DNA from: an uncultured Gammaproteobacteria bacterium
Lineage (GTDB): Bacteria > Pseudomonadota > Gammaproteobacteria > Halothiobacillales > Halothiobacillaceae
Reading direction: 5' to 3'
Assembly (NCBI GenBank): GCA_938004235.1
Contig: CALKWL010000180.1
Location: 1 to 17,265 of the forward strand
Length of the DNA stretch: 17,265 nt
The notes under the pieces were generated by a model. That model made no database searches. It saw only the letters and a program-made list of their open reading frames with translations, and was not told the origin of the DNA. Numbering within the stretch: the stretch's first letter is position 1; every line of letters begins with the position of its first letter. A program made the position numbers and the translations under genes. Shown here piece after piece: positions 6,667-13,565 of this stretch.

Positions 6667-9600
6667 ATGAAAGAGAAAACAAGGGCGCGTCATTACGCCA
6701 AAGGAATCGGCGACGCAGTGGCCGACAGGACGATCAACCGACTCGTCGCGCATGAGTTCAGGAAGCCAAAGGAAATTCAGTACACCATTGGGGCAAGGGA
6801 TGATATTTCGATTGAAAAGGCAGTTGAAGAGCAGGCTCGCAGCCAGGGTTACGAGTACGACGAGTATCGAGTCAAACGTCGTGGCGATGTACTTGACGTA
6901 ACCATTCAAGCGCTCCGCCAGAAGAAAAAGGAAAGCTGGGCAGATGTCGCGAAGCGTGTGGCACAGGGCAACAGCTTGTTGGAGCCACGTGAAGAGCGCC
7001 GCGATGCTGAGTTTGACGCACTGCACCACCATCTACGTCAGGCGTCTGTCCTAATGTCCGGTCGTCATTTGCAGCATGGCGACAAGGATCAGCCGAATCG
7101 CAACATTGAGGTGTTCACGAACTGTTTACATGGCTCTACCGAAATCCTAACTCAAGAATACGGCAACAGGGCGCTAAATCAGATGGTCGGAGAGGTTGTC
7201 ACTGTAAAATCAGCAGATGGGACGTGGCGGCCCGCCAAAATTAATGAGCACGGTACACAAGAGCTGTTCGACATCACACTAAAAACGGGCTCCAGTAAGG
7301 TTCGAAAAACAGTTACAGCTACCGCTAATCATCGTTGGTTCCTTTCCAATGGGGAGGTTACCGAAAACTTGAAGGTTGGAGACGTATTGCGGCCGACTCA
7401 TGCTGATGTTGGTATTGATGCCGAGGGGGTCGTGCATGGAATTGTGTTCGGAGATGGCACGGCGCACAAGAGCCGCAAGGACAGTTATCGCCTAGGCGTG
7501 TCTAGCGGACGTACATATGCCTCTATTCGAGTTTGCAAGCAGGATTCGGTGGCAGACGAACTTCACGAGTGGCTAGATCATGCCGATTATAAACACACCA
7601 CACCGTCGCACGCGAATGGCGATCGAGTATATTATCTTGGAAAGGTGCCCTACATAAAAGAACTGCCATTTACCAGAGACCCAGAGTATCTGGCGGGTTT
7701 CATTTATGGATGGTGGTTGGCAGATGGCTACAAAAGCTATGGTAGCGGGTTGGAAATAAGTACGGCGAACATTGAGGCGGCAAACTGGCTAGAAGAGCAC
7801 GCCGCCTATGCTGGCTATAACGTCACCTCTCATCGAGTTATGGAGCGAAACGAAGATGACGGTTCTTTCCAAAACGGAAAAGCTTTGCATGTTATTAGGC
7901 TAAGAAAAAATGTAGCATGGAAGGTCGAATCTATTAATCCTGTCGGCGCTGACGCGGTTTACTGCCCAGAAGAGCCTGTAACAAGTGGCTTTACGCTTGC
8001 AAATGGACTACTAACGGGTAACTGCTCAACGTCGGCCGTCAGCTTCCTGACTTTCTACCTGCTGCTGAATGGCTCGGGTGTTGGTCGCGCATACGACGAC
8101 AACCTAATGTGCGTAGATTGGTCGAACTTGCCGGTCGTCATTCCGGTTATCGATGAATCCCACCAAGATGTTTTGAGTGGCCAGATTGACGCGTTCAGCG
8201 TCCGTAACGCTCGTCACCTCTACGCACATGCCGACATCGTTGAGTTCCGGGTGCCTGACTCGCGTGAAGGTTGGGCAAAGGCTATTGAGCGCATGGAAGT
8301 CATGGCGTTCGAAGGTGTTCACCGCAATAAGGTGCTGCTACTGGACTTCTCCGATGTTCGTCCGCGTGGCGCTCCGATTGGTGGCATGCAGAACCGCCCG
8401 GCATCTGGCCCAGGCCCTCTGATGGACGCCATCAAGCACATTGCTCGCCTCCGCGACTCTTCGATGGAACCATGGCGTCAGGCGATGTATGCGGACCACT
8501 ACCTCGCGGAGTGCGTACTGGTAGGTGGCGCTCGTCGTGCAGCACGTATGGCGACGAAAACTTGGCGCGACAAGAATGTGCTGGACTTCATTACTGTCAA
8601 GCGCCCGCTGGAGTTCCTCGGCAAGTCGGGTGGGGAAATTGCTCAGATGAAGCAGGAGAATCCGTGGGGTTACATGGGCTTCCTGTGGTCGTCAAACAAT
8701 TCGGTGACCGCCGACGACGAGTTCTGGAAGCTGGTCAAGGCGACGGACGAAGACCTGCGGTTCGAAAGTGACGAGACGAAGGAACTGGCGCTGCATGCAA
8801 AGAAGGTGCTGGACACCATCGCTGAAGCCTCTTACTTCGACGGCACTGGTGAACCTGGCATCATCAATCAGGACAAGCTAAATCAGCGTAACGACGGTCT
8901 GTTGGACTATCTCGACGGTGACTTCGCGGAAAGTGAACGCTACAAGCTGGACGAGGACACCAAGTGCCTGACCAGCAAGCTCCCAGAGAAGGTAGTTAGC
9001 GCAAAGTACACGCAAATCACCAACCCATGTGGCGAAATCTCGCTGATGATGCTGGGCGGCTATTGCGTTATCGCGGACGTGGTTCCGTTCCACGCGCAGG
9101 ATGACGACGACGCTGAGGATGCCTTCCGCACAACCACCCGTGCGCTGATCCGCACGAATCTGATGGACGCGCTGTACGGGCGGGAGGTCAAGCGTACGAA
9201 TCGTATCGGTGTGGGTATCACTGGTCTGCACGAATACGCCTACAAGCGTTTCGGCTACGGCTGGAAAGACATCGTGGACGAAGGGAAATCGAAGGACTTC
9301 TGGTTGATGATGAATCGCTTCAAGCGCGCCGTAGCAGAAGAGGCAGAGAGGTACGCGAAAGAACTGGGTGTTTCTGTTCCGCATACCGACACAACTATCA
9401 AGCCTGCCGGCACCACGTCGAAGCTGTTCGGTTTGACTGAAGGCGCACACTTGCCGTCGATGCGCGAGTATCTGCGGTGGGTACAGTTCCGCAACGACGA
9501 TCCGCTGATTCAGACCTACGCGGACAAGGGTTATCCAGTCCGCAAGTTGCAGGTCTATTCCGGCACCACCATCGTCGGATTCCCCACGCAGCCGGCCATC

Positions 9601-10038
9601 TGTCGCTTGGGTATGGGCAACAAGCTCGTGACCGCAGCGGAAGCCACCCCGGAAGAACAATATCAGTACCTTCGCCTGCTGGAGAAGTATTGGATTCAGG
9701 GCGTCGATGCTGAAGGCAATCTGCTTCCGGACTCTGGCAACCAGGTTTCGTACACGCTGAAGTACGACCCGCTGGTAGTCGGCTACGAAGAGTTCCGCAG
9801 CACCTTGATCGACGGGCAGTCGAGCGTCCGTTGCTGTTCCGTGATGCCACAGACAGACGCGACCGCGTTCGAGTATCAGCCTGAAGAGCCGGTCACAAAG
9901 GCGAAGTACGAAATGATCGTCAACGCCATCATGACTGAAGAGGAGGTGCAGGAAGACGTGGGTCTTGAGCACGTTGACTGTGCCGGCGGGGCTTGCCCGG
10001 TGTCGTTCAACGAGAATCAGGTTGCGCAGGAGCGCTGA
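6667..10038 (+). CDS. nrdJ: Adenosylcobalamin-dependent (class II) ribonucleotide reductase precursor with intein
   Basis: The 1,123-aa precursor consists of a 152-aa N-extein, a 300-aa intein and a 671-aa C-extein, giving an 823-aa mature enzyme. It reduces ribonucleotides to deoxyribonucleotides using AdoCbl to create a thiyl radical. The mature sequence around the splice site reads GRHLQHGD..., then FTN joined to CSTSAVSF, placing the first active-site cysteine at Cys453 (precursor numbering). The thiyl cysteine is in NPCGEI (Cys788). The tail VDCAGGACPV (Cys1105, Cys1110) matches the reducing cysteine pair of Lactobacillus-type RTPR, which supports class II. No NrdB-like subunit or activase is seen nearby. 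The start is ATG 6667 after GAAAGG (6653-6658). The enzyme needs cobalamin from the host or medium. Confidence 0.9.
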   Translation: MKEKTRARHYAKGIGDAVADRTINRLVAHEFRKPKEIQYTIGARDDISIEKAVEEQARSQGYEYDEYRVKRRGDVLDVTIQALRQKKKESWADVAKRVAQGNSLLEPREERRDAEFDALHHHLRQASVLMSGRHLQHGDKDQPNRNIEVFTNCLHGSTEILTQEYGNRALNQMVGEVVTVKSADGTWRPAKINEHGTQELFDITLKTGSSKVRKTVTATANHRWFLSNGEVTENLKVGDVLRPTHADVGIDAEGVVHGIVFGDGTAHKSRKDSYRLGVSSGRTYASIRVCKQDSVADELHEWLDHADYKHTTPSHANGDRVYYLGKVPYIKELPFTRDPEYLAGFIYGWWLADGYKSYGSGLEISTANIEAANWLEEHAAYAGYNVTSHRVMERNEDDGSFQNGKALHVIRLRKNVAWKVESINPVGADAVYCPEEPVTSGFTLANGLLTGNCSTSAVSFLTFYLLLNGSGVGRAYDDNLMCVDWSNLPVVIPVIDESHQDVLSGQIDAFSVRNARHLYAHADIVEFRVPDSREGWAKAIERMEVMAFEGVHRNKVLLLDFSDVRPRGAPIGGMQNRPASGPGPLMDAIKHIARLRDSSMEPWRQAMYADHYLAECVLVGGARRAARMATKTWRDKNVLDFITVKRPLEFLGKSGGEIAQMKQENPWGYMGFLWSSNNSVTADDEFWKLVKATDEDLRFESDETKELALHAKKVLDTIAEASYFDGTGEPGIINQDKLNQRNDGLLDYLDGDFAESERYKLDEDTKCLTSKLPEKVVSAKYTQITNPCGEISLMMLGGYCVIADVVPFHAQDDDDAEDAFRTTTRALIRTNLMDALYGREVKRTNRIGVGITGLHEYAYKRFGYGWKDIVDEGKSKDFWLMMNRFKRAVAEEAERYAKELGVSVPHTDTTIKPAGTTSKLFGLTEGAHLPSMREYLRWVQFRNDDPLIQTYADKGYPVRKLQVYSGTTIVGFPTQPAICRLGMGNKLVTAAEATPEEQYQYLRLLEKYWIQGVDAEGNLLPDSGNQVSYTLKYDPLVVGYEEFRSTLIDGQSSVRCCSVMPQTDATAFEYQPEEPVTKAKYEMIVNAIMTEEEVQEDVGLEHVDCAGGACPVSFNENQVAQER
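7123..8022 (+). mobile_element. LAGLIDADG (DOD) intein inside the RNR gene, class 1/class 3 mixed signature
   Basis: In-frame 300-residue insertion starting CLHGSTEIL (block A, Cys1) and ending LANGLLTGN before extein Cys+1. Block B has TANH (67-70) with Trp72 two residues after the His; block F has AVYC with Cys281; block G has Thr298-Gly299-Asn300. Trp72, Cys281 and Thr298 correspond to the WCT triad of class 3 inteins, although Cys1 is present as in class 1. The usual penultimate His is Gly299. Homing endonuclease motifs are VVHGIVFGDG (103-112) and YLAGFIYGWWLADG (189-202), with acidic residues Asp111 and Asp201. Local sequence looks more AT-rich, with codons such as CTA, TTA and ATA, than the flanking exteins, suggesting separate ancestry. 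Insertion before a catalytic Cys is typical of homing into invariant sites. Confidence 0.92.
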
Positions 10039-10055
10039 TAACTCTAAGCGAGAAG

Positions 10056-10071
10056 GTCAGTCACGGATGAC
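10056..10071 (-). repeat. Dispersed intergenic motif, copy 3 (inverted, degenerate)
   Basis: Plus-strand AGTCACGGATGAC (10059-10071) matches AGTCACGACTGAC (6561-6573) at 11 of 13 positions. It lies in the gap after the RNR stop and overlaps the first ATG of the next small ORF. Confidence 0.3.
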
Positions 10072-10243
10072 AGACCCTCGCAAGGGGATCGACATGTGGG
10101 CAGAATTCAAGTTTGGACCGATCAATCTCTGGAGCGTATGGCCGTCGTCGGAGATGGTGAGCTTGGATGGCGAAATGAAAGCGGTTGAATCGGATTTGTG
10201 GGAGGAATATCTGTTGGAAGAGTGGGACGAATATGACCTATAG
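10067..10243 (+). CDS. Small acidic hypothetical protein
   Basis: 58 aa from ATG 10067, with AGAAGG (10051-10056) upstream. ATG 10094 (49 aa) has AGGGGA (10083-10088) at better spacing and is an equally good start. The peptide is rich in tryptophan (six Trp) and strongly acidic at the end (LWEEYLLEEWDEYDL). No family recognised. Its 3' end overlaps the next gene by 11 nt, so it belongs to the RNR-COG2158 cluster. An acidic, aromatic small protein could be a protein-binding inhibitor or DNA mimic, but nothing in the sequence proves it. Confidence 0.55.
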   Translation: MTDPRKGIDMWAEFKFGPINLWSVWPSSEMVSLDGEMKAVESDLWEEYLLEEWDEYDL

Positions 10244-10601
10244 GAATTTCAAGGGGTTTACGAATCGCGAATGCGAATTCTTCCCATGTCACAAGGGCGT
10301 AAAGCGAGAGGATTTCAACTGCCTCTTCTGCTATTGCCCGCTCATGAATCAGCAATGCCCTGGTCCGTACAAGGTCTTCACCGATAAGTACGGCAGGGTA
10401 CGGAAAGACTGTTCTGACTGCACCTTGAATCATGACGGCATCGACCAGTCGTGGCGCTTCATCCAGATGTGGGCGTCCACGGCTCCGATATGGGATTACG
10501 AGTCGCAATCCAGTGCAAAGATCAAGCGGTATGCGCAGCTGGTAAAGGCAAGCTTCGACCACGCGGATATCTCCTGGGCAGTTGATCAGATCGACAAGTA
10601 A
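10233..10601 (+). CDS. Cysteine-rich small domain protein (COG2158 / PF04071-like)
   Basis: 122 aa from ATG 10233, which overlaps the preceding stop region; a purine-rich stretch (GGAAGAG, 10216-10222) is the only ribosome site. NRECEFFPCHKG, then EDFNCLFCYCPL, CPGPYKVF and DCSDCTLNH form the characteristic pattern of the cysteine-rich small domain (uncharacterised putative zinc-binding family COG2158). In archaea and anaerobic bacteria I recall this domain near or fused to cobalamin-pathway proteins. Its position just after a B12-dependent RNR is therefore suggestive of a cobalamin-linked role. The C-terminal 40 residues are helical and lack cysteines. Family assignment is from pattern memory; function is inferred. 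Confidence 0.75.
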   Translation: MTYRNFKGFTNRECEFFPCHKGVKREDFNCLFCYCPLMNQQCPGPYKVFTDKYGRVRKDCSDCTLNHDGIDQSWRFIQMWASTAPIWDYESQSSAKIKRYAQLVKASFDHADISWAVDQIDK

Positions 10602-10605
10602 TGCG

Positions 10606-10638
10606 TGACTTACCTCGCTTCGTCGTGTAAGTTATGAA
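10606..10638 (+). promoter_or_regulatory. Candidate promoter upstream of the lipoprotein gene (motif copy 4)
   Basis: TGACTT (10606-10611) is followed, 27 nt start-to-start, by TATGAA (10633-10638). Read as sigma-70, TTACCT (10610-10615) and TATGAA have a 17-bp spacer. TGACTT and a TA-GA- hexamer recur with identical spacing at 15029-15061. CGTGACTTAC (10604-10613) is also the reverse complement of 6558-6567. ACTTAC (10608-10613) and GTAAGT (10627-10632) form a dyad. Confidence 0.4.
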
Positions 10639-10665
10639 TGAGTGAAAAACGTTGGAGGTGACAAT

Positions 10666-10920
10666 ATGAAGAAACTAATTCTTATTGCCGCAATCGCGGC
10701 TTCCGTACTGCTGTCTGGTTGCGACAACCCAAATGCCGCCCGCCGTGCGCTTGAGAAAGCGGGCTTCTCAGACATCAAGGCGGGCGGTTACGACTGGTTC
10801 GCTTGTGGGAAAGACGACTTCTACTCCACGCGCTTCTGCGCAACCAACTCAGTCGGCGTTCGCGTGTGTGGAACTGTGTGCAGTGGGCTGATCATGAAAG
10901 GCGCAACCGTCCGCTTTTGA
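10666..10920 (+). CDS. Small lipoprotein
   Basis: 84 aa from ATG 10666, after the strong site GGAGGTGA (10654-10661). A type II signal peptide is clear: MKK, a hydrophobic core and lipobox LLSGC with lipidated Cys19. Asp20 at the +2 position is the E. coli inner-membrane retention signal, so it may stay in the inner membrane facing the periplasm. The mature part contains RALEKAGFSDIKAGGYDWF and four further cysteines (in FACGK, RFCAT, RVCGT and VCSG) that could form two disulfides. Phage lipoproteins often act in superinfection exclusion, but no such family is recognised here. It heads a cluster of three small envelope-directed genes behind a promoter-like site. Confidence 0.85.
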   Translation: MKKLILIAAIAASVLLSGCDNPNAARRALEKAGFSDIKAGGYDWFACGKDDFYSTRFCATNSVGVRVCGTVCSGLIMKGATVRF

Positions 10921-10927
10921 GGTGCTT

Positions 10928-10993
10928 ATGTACGCATTCAAACCCGCGATCTGGGCGCTAGTGATGGTGCTAGTGATCGTCGGGATCTACTAG
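10928..10993 (+). CDS. 21-residue single-helix membrane peptide
   Basis: ATG 10928 to TAG 10991-10993 encodes MYAFKPAIWALVMVLVIVGIY. After a short KP-containing head it is one hydrophobic helix. GAGGT (10919-10923) provides a ribosome site at 4-nt spacing and overlaps the lipoprotein stop. It is too short for family assignment. Real translation is plausible because of the ribosome site, the tight fit between two membrane-directed genes and the absence of other content in this gap. Confidence 0.55.
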   Translation: MYAFKPAIWALVMVLVIVGIY

Positions 10994-11019
10994 GGTATCG
11001 GATTGGGAGGTGGCTGTTG

Positions 11020-11211
11020 ATGATATGGCTTGCAATTTATATCGTTTTCGTTGTGATCGCGATCTTTTTGGTTGCGGTAACCAAATCAAAAGATCAAATT
11101 ACTCTAATGAGCCCGAGTGAGGCTCGTAATTTAACGCTTGTTATTCCCGCAATTGTTGTTGCATTCGTGTGGGCTATTTACTACATCGTAACGACAGCGT
11201 TTGTCGAATAA
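11020..11211 (+). CDS. Small two-helix membrane protein
   Basis: 63 aa from ATG 11020; GGGAGG (11005-11010) is 9 nt upstream, and an in-frame TTG at 11017 is a less likely start. Two transmembrane helices are evident: residues about 2-21 (IWLAIYIVFVVIAIFLVAV) and about 38-60 (LTLVIPAIVVAFVWAIYYIV), joined by a polar loop containing KSKDQ and SPSEAR. No family recognised. Location after the lipoprotein and the 21-residue peptide suggests a three-gene envelope cluster. Roles such as exclusion or membrane modification are possible; a holin is less likely given the setting in nucleotide-metabolism genes. Confidence 0.7.
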   Translation: MIWLAIYIVFVVIAIFLVAVTKSKDQITLMSPSEARNLTLVIPAIVVAFVWAIYYIVTTAFVE

Positions 11212-11228
11212 AGGCAAAGTATAGGGAA

Positions 11229-11248
11229 CTCACTCACTCGTGATTGAG
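11229..11248 (+). repeat. Dispersed intergenic motif, copy 5 (near-perfect dyad)
   Basis: CTCACTCAC (11229-11237) and GTGATTGAG (11240-11248) are complementary at 8 of 9 positions around TC. TCACTCACTCGTGAT (11230-11244) matches 13 of 15 bases of 6047-6061. The very small loop suits a DNA operator better than an RNA hairpin. Confidence 0.4.
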
Positions 11249-11257
11249 CCCCCGGAG

Positions 11258-11311
11258 TAGTCGCTGCATAATTCAATCACTGCAACGCAGCAATGAATTA
11301 TGCAGCGACTA
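11258..11311 (+). repeat. Perfect 18-bp inverted repeat directly upstream of a ribosome binding site
   Basis: TAGTCGCTGCATAATTCA (11258-11275) is the exact reverse complement of TGAATTATGCAGCGACTA (11294-11311), with an 18-nt loop in which CTGC (11280-11283) and GCAG (11287-11290) can pair. There is no T-run, so it is not a standard terminator. GGAGGT of the next gene starts 3 nt after the right arm. Candidate RNase III site, mRNA-stabilising leader, cruciform or protein-binding site. Confidence 0.9.
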
Positions 11312-11324
11312 AACGGAGGTGTTT

Positions 11325-11516
11325 ATGAACAGTATTTATCGTGTGCCTGTAAGCGATGTCTTCAACAATCAGAAGTTCTACTGGCACGGCAGGTTGTATC
11401 AGAAGATCGACAATAAGTCGAGTGGTGTTTTGGCCCGGACTCTCGGTGCGAAAAAGTCACTTAAAACATATATCGGGCGGTGCGCGCTCGTTTCTCCGGT
11501 TCCCTGCGGAACCTAA
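11325..11516 (+). CDS. Small hypothetical protein
   Basis: 63 aa from ATG 11325 after GGAGGT (11315-11320). The core YRVPVSDVFNNQKFYWHGRL followed by YQKIDNKSSGVLARTL reads as a small beta-rich cytosolic fold seen in short phage proteins of unknown function; no named family recognised. It ends in SPVPCGT. The coding 3' end contains a 6-bp stem-loop abutting the stop codon. Its distinctive feature is the long hairpin in its leader, which may control its expression or mRNA life. Confidence 0.65.
   Translation: MNSIYRVPVSDVFNNQKFYWHGRLYQKIDNKSSGVLARTLGAKKSLKTYIGRCALVSPVPCGT
11498..11513 (+). other. Stem-loop abutting a stop codon
   Basis: GGTTCC (11498-11503), loop CTGC, GGAACC (11508-11513), immediately before TAA 11514-11516. 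No T-run follows, so it is at best a weak terminator or a 3'-end stabiliser; it may also be chance within coding sequence. Confidence 0.35.
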
Positions 11517-11539
11517 TACTTACACGAGGTAATACAACT

Positions 11540-11752
11540 ATGACAAATCCGGCAGGAAGTTTTACAAAAGAGGGCGCGAAGCTCATGACCGAACTCTTCA
11601 CCAAGGAAGATCAGGTCAAGGTGATCGAGTGCATGCGGGAAATCCAAAAGGTTGTTGAGCAGTACGAGCCGACCGTTTCGATGTTCGCCGTAGCAATGGT
11701 CAATGCTGCGTTCGCGGACGTGTTGGAAAGAAACGAGGTGGCAGAGAGCTAA
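11540..11752 (+). CDS. Small hypothetical helical protein
   Basis: 70 aa from ATG 11540; GAGGT (11526-11530) is 9 nt upstream, and the longer upstream frame lies inside the preceding gene. MTNPAGSFTKEGAKLMTELF is followed by an alpha-helical, acidic sequence (EDQVKVIECMREIQKVVEQYE) and a hydrophobic helix (MFAVAMVNAAFADVL). No family recognised. It stops one base before the thyA start, and its 3' end carries the purine-rich thyA ribosome site, so the two are co-transcribed. Confidence 0.65.
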   Translation: MTNPAGSFTKEGAKLMTELFTKEDQVKVIECMREIQKVVEQYEPTVSMFAVAMVNAAFADVLERNEVAES

Positions 11753-11753
11753 C

Positions 11754-12704
11754 ATGAAACAGTTTCACAACTTGTACGCCAAGATTTTGGCTGAAGGGGT
11801 CGTGATTGAGGGCGATCGCACTGGCGTCGGCACGAGGTCTATCTTCGGGTACCAGATGCGATTCGACCTTCGCAAAGGGTTTCCGCTGCTGGGTACGAAA
11901 TTCACCCCGTTCAAGCTGATCGCAACTGAGCTTCTATGGTTCCTGCAGGGAAATCCGGATATCAGCTATCTGCATGAACACAACAACCACATCTGGGATA
12001 AGTGGGTCAAGGACGACGGCACCTTTGGCCCGATCTATGGTCACAATTGGCGCAGTTGGCTTGATGTGCGCTCGGGCGATCTTAAGTTCATCCAAGCGGG
12101 GTCGCGGATTGATCCGCGTGAGATTGACCAGGTCCAGAACGTCATCGCTCGCCTTAAGTCTGATCCGCTGAGTCGTCGGCACATCGTTTCCGCCTGGAAC
12201 GTGGCGGACGTAGAGTCCGGAGAGATGGCGCTTCCGCCGTGCCATGTGCTGTTTCAGTTCTATGCGCGACCACTTTCGTACGAAGACCGCTACCACGAGG
12301 CTAAGATTGTGCGTGGCAGGGATGTGATGTCGTGTCACACGCACGAAGACTTGGATGAGATCGGCATTCCGCGCTATGGACTCTCCTGCCAGCTCTATCA
12401 GCGGTCGGCAGACAGCTTCCTTGGTGTTCCGTTTAACATAGCAAGTTATTCACTGCTGACCCATATGATCGCGCACCTGACGAACATGGTTCCGGAAGAG
12501 TTCATTTGGACCGGCGGCGATACGCATCTGTACCTGAATCACGATGATCAGGTTCAGCGCTATCTGAAGCGCACAGAGAATCTGCCTCTGCCGACACTCA
12601 AGATCAAGCGGAAGGTCGAGTCGATTGACGACTTTGCCCTCGATGATTTTGAGGTGGTTGGTTATCGCCATCTCGGCAAGATCGCTGCGCCCGTTGCTAT
12701 TTAG
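11754..12704 (+). CDS. thyA: Thymidylate synthase with a family-atypical insertion
   Basis: 316 aa. It methylates dUMP to dTMP with methylene-tetrahydrofolate. DRTGVGTRS (21-29) binds phosphate; Glu59 and Trp81 (HIWDKW) are conserved; the catalytic nucleophile is Cys163 in LPPCHVLFQFY; QRSADSFLGVPFNIASY and GDTHLYLNH follow. E. coli ThyA is 264 aa; here about 35-39 extra residues (about 171-209, including YEDRYHEAK and SCHTHEDLDEIG) lie between FQFY and LSCQLYQRS, where most ThyA proteins have a short turn. ATG 11754 is chosen because upstream frame residues lie in the preceding gene; GAGAG (11744-11748) is the site. The TAG stop is part of the next gene's AGGAGA ribosome site. Confidence 0.95.
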   Translation: MKQFHNLYAKILAEGVVIEGDRTGVGTRSIFGYQMRFDLRKGFPLLGTKFTPFKLIATELLWFLQGNPDISYLHEHNNHIWDKWVKDDGTFGPIYGHNWRSWLDVRSGDLKFIQAGSRIDPREIDQVQNVIARLKSDPLSRRHIVSAWNVADVESGEMALPPCHVLFQFYARPLSYEDRYHEAKIVRGRDVMSCHTHEDLDEIGIPRYGLSCQLYQRSADSFLGVPFNIASYSLLTHMIAHLTNMVPEEFIWTGGDTHLYLNHDDQVQRYLKRTENLPLPTLKIKRKVESIDDFALDDFEVVGYRHLGKIAAPVAI

Positions 12705-12716
12705 GAGATAAATTAC

Positions 12717-13565
12717 ATGTACGTGGAAATATTAGGGTTTCGCCACGAAGTGGCACTTCACTTGTTCTCAGGGGGCGAGGTCATCGTGCGCCTATCAAAA
12801 CCATTGCGCTTGGTGCTCGAATTAGCTCGTGATTACGGACATCAGGTCATCGTTTCTGCAGATGTGCGAGATTCAACGATGCTTATGCAGGCACTTAGCG
12901 CGGTAGACGCCGTAATGAATATGGGTGTGCCGCCAGATCAGGTCGTGCTACAGCTTCCTTATCTGCCGTACGCACGACAGGATCGTGTATGTAACGCTGG
13001 CGAACCGCACTCGTTGAGAATGCTTGGCTTGATGCTACATGCTTTAGGCGTTCGGAAGGTAGTCACCTATGACGTACACAGCCCAGCCGCCTTCAAGTAC
13101 GTTACCGGCATCACATCCATCAGCAAGCGGACCATACTGGCGTACTCGCTCTACGGAACAAGCATGATCGAGAATGCGGATGCGCTGGTGTCTCCGGACA
13201 AGGGCGCATACCAATCTGTCTTTGACGTGGCGCAGCACTTCGACAAGCCGCTGATCAAGTTCGAAAAGGTCCGCGATCCGGAGTCCGGCAGCATTACGTC
13301 AATGCGACTTGTCGAGGGCAGTGTACATGTTGGCGGCAAGCATCTGTTGATACTGGACGACATCTGCGACGGCGGACGCACGTTCCTTGAACTCGCCAAG
13401 CTGTTGACGGACGTTGGTAGCAAGGACTACGAGCGCCCGGCCAGTCTGTCGCTGTACACGACACACGGCATTTATTCACACGGTATCGATGAACTGATGA
13501 AGTTTTACACCAGCATTTATACCTTCAACAACATCAACAATGTTACGGGGGTCAAATACATATGA
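12717..13565 (+). CDS. prs: Ribose-phosphate pyrophosphokinase-like enzyme (Prs family; possible ADPR-PP synthetase)
   Basis: 282 aa, somewhat shorter than bacterial Prs (about 315 aa). Family landmarks are FSGGE (17-21), PYLPYARQDR (81-90), VVTYDVHS (His121), VSPDKGAYQS (158-167) and the PRPP loop LILDDICDGGRT (211-222). The usual loop sequence is DDxxDTGGT; here Asp-Gly-Gly-Arg-Thr changes the phosphate-contacting end. Canonical Prs makes PRPP from ribose-5-phosphate and ATP. Phage homologues beside NadV-like genes include enzymes that pyrophosphorylate ADP-ribose instead (Adps of the NARP1 pathway). AGGAGA (12703-12708) precedes ATG 12717. The stop overlaps the next start as ATGA, so the pair is coupled. 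Substrate is undecided from sequence. Confidence 0.88.
   Translation: MYVEILGFRHEVALHLFSGGEVIVRLSKPLRLVLELARDYGHQVIVSADVRDSTMLMQALSAVDAVMNMGVPPDQVVLQLPYLPYARQDRVCNAGEPHSLRMLGLMLHALGVRKVVTYDVHSPAAFKYVTGITSISKRTILAYSLYGTSMIENADALVSPDKGAYQSVFDVAQHFDKPLIKFEKVRDPESGSITSMRLVEGSVHVGGKHLLILDDICDGGRTFLELAKLLTDVGSKDYERPASLSLYTTHGIYSHGIDELMKFYTSIYTFNNINNVTGVKYI

Noticed and set aside
8878..9972. Long antisense open frame (364 codons) opposite the RNR C-extein
   Set aside because: The + strand encodes clear RNR catalytic motifs here; the antisense frame has no recognisable domain, ribosome site or promoter and is a codon-bias shadow.
11258..11311. Long inverted repeat as a rho-independent terminator
   Set aside because: No T-run on either side for this strand, stem GC content is modest, and it directly abuts the ribosome site of the next gene.
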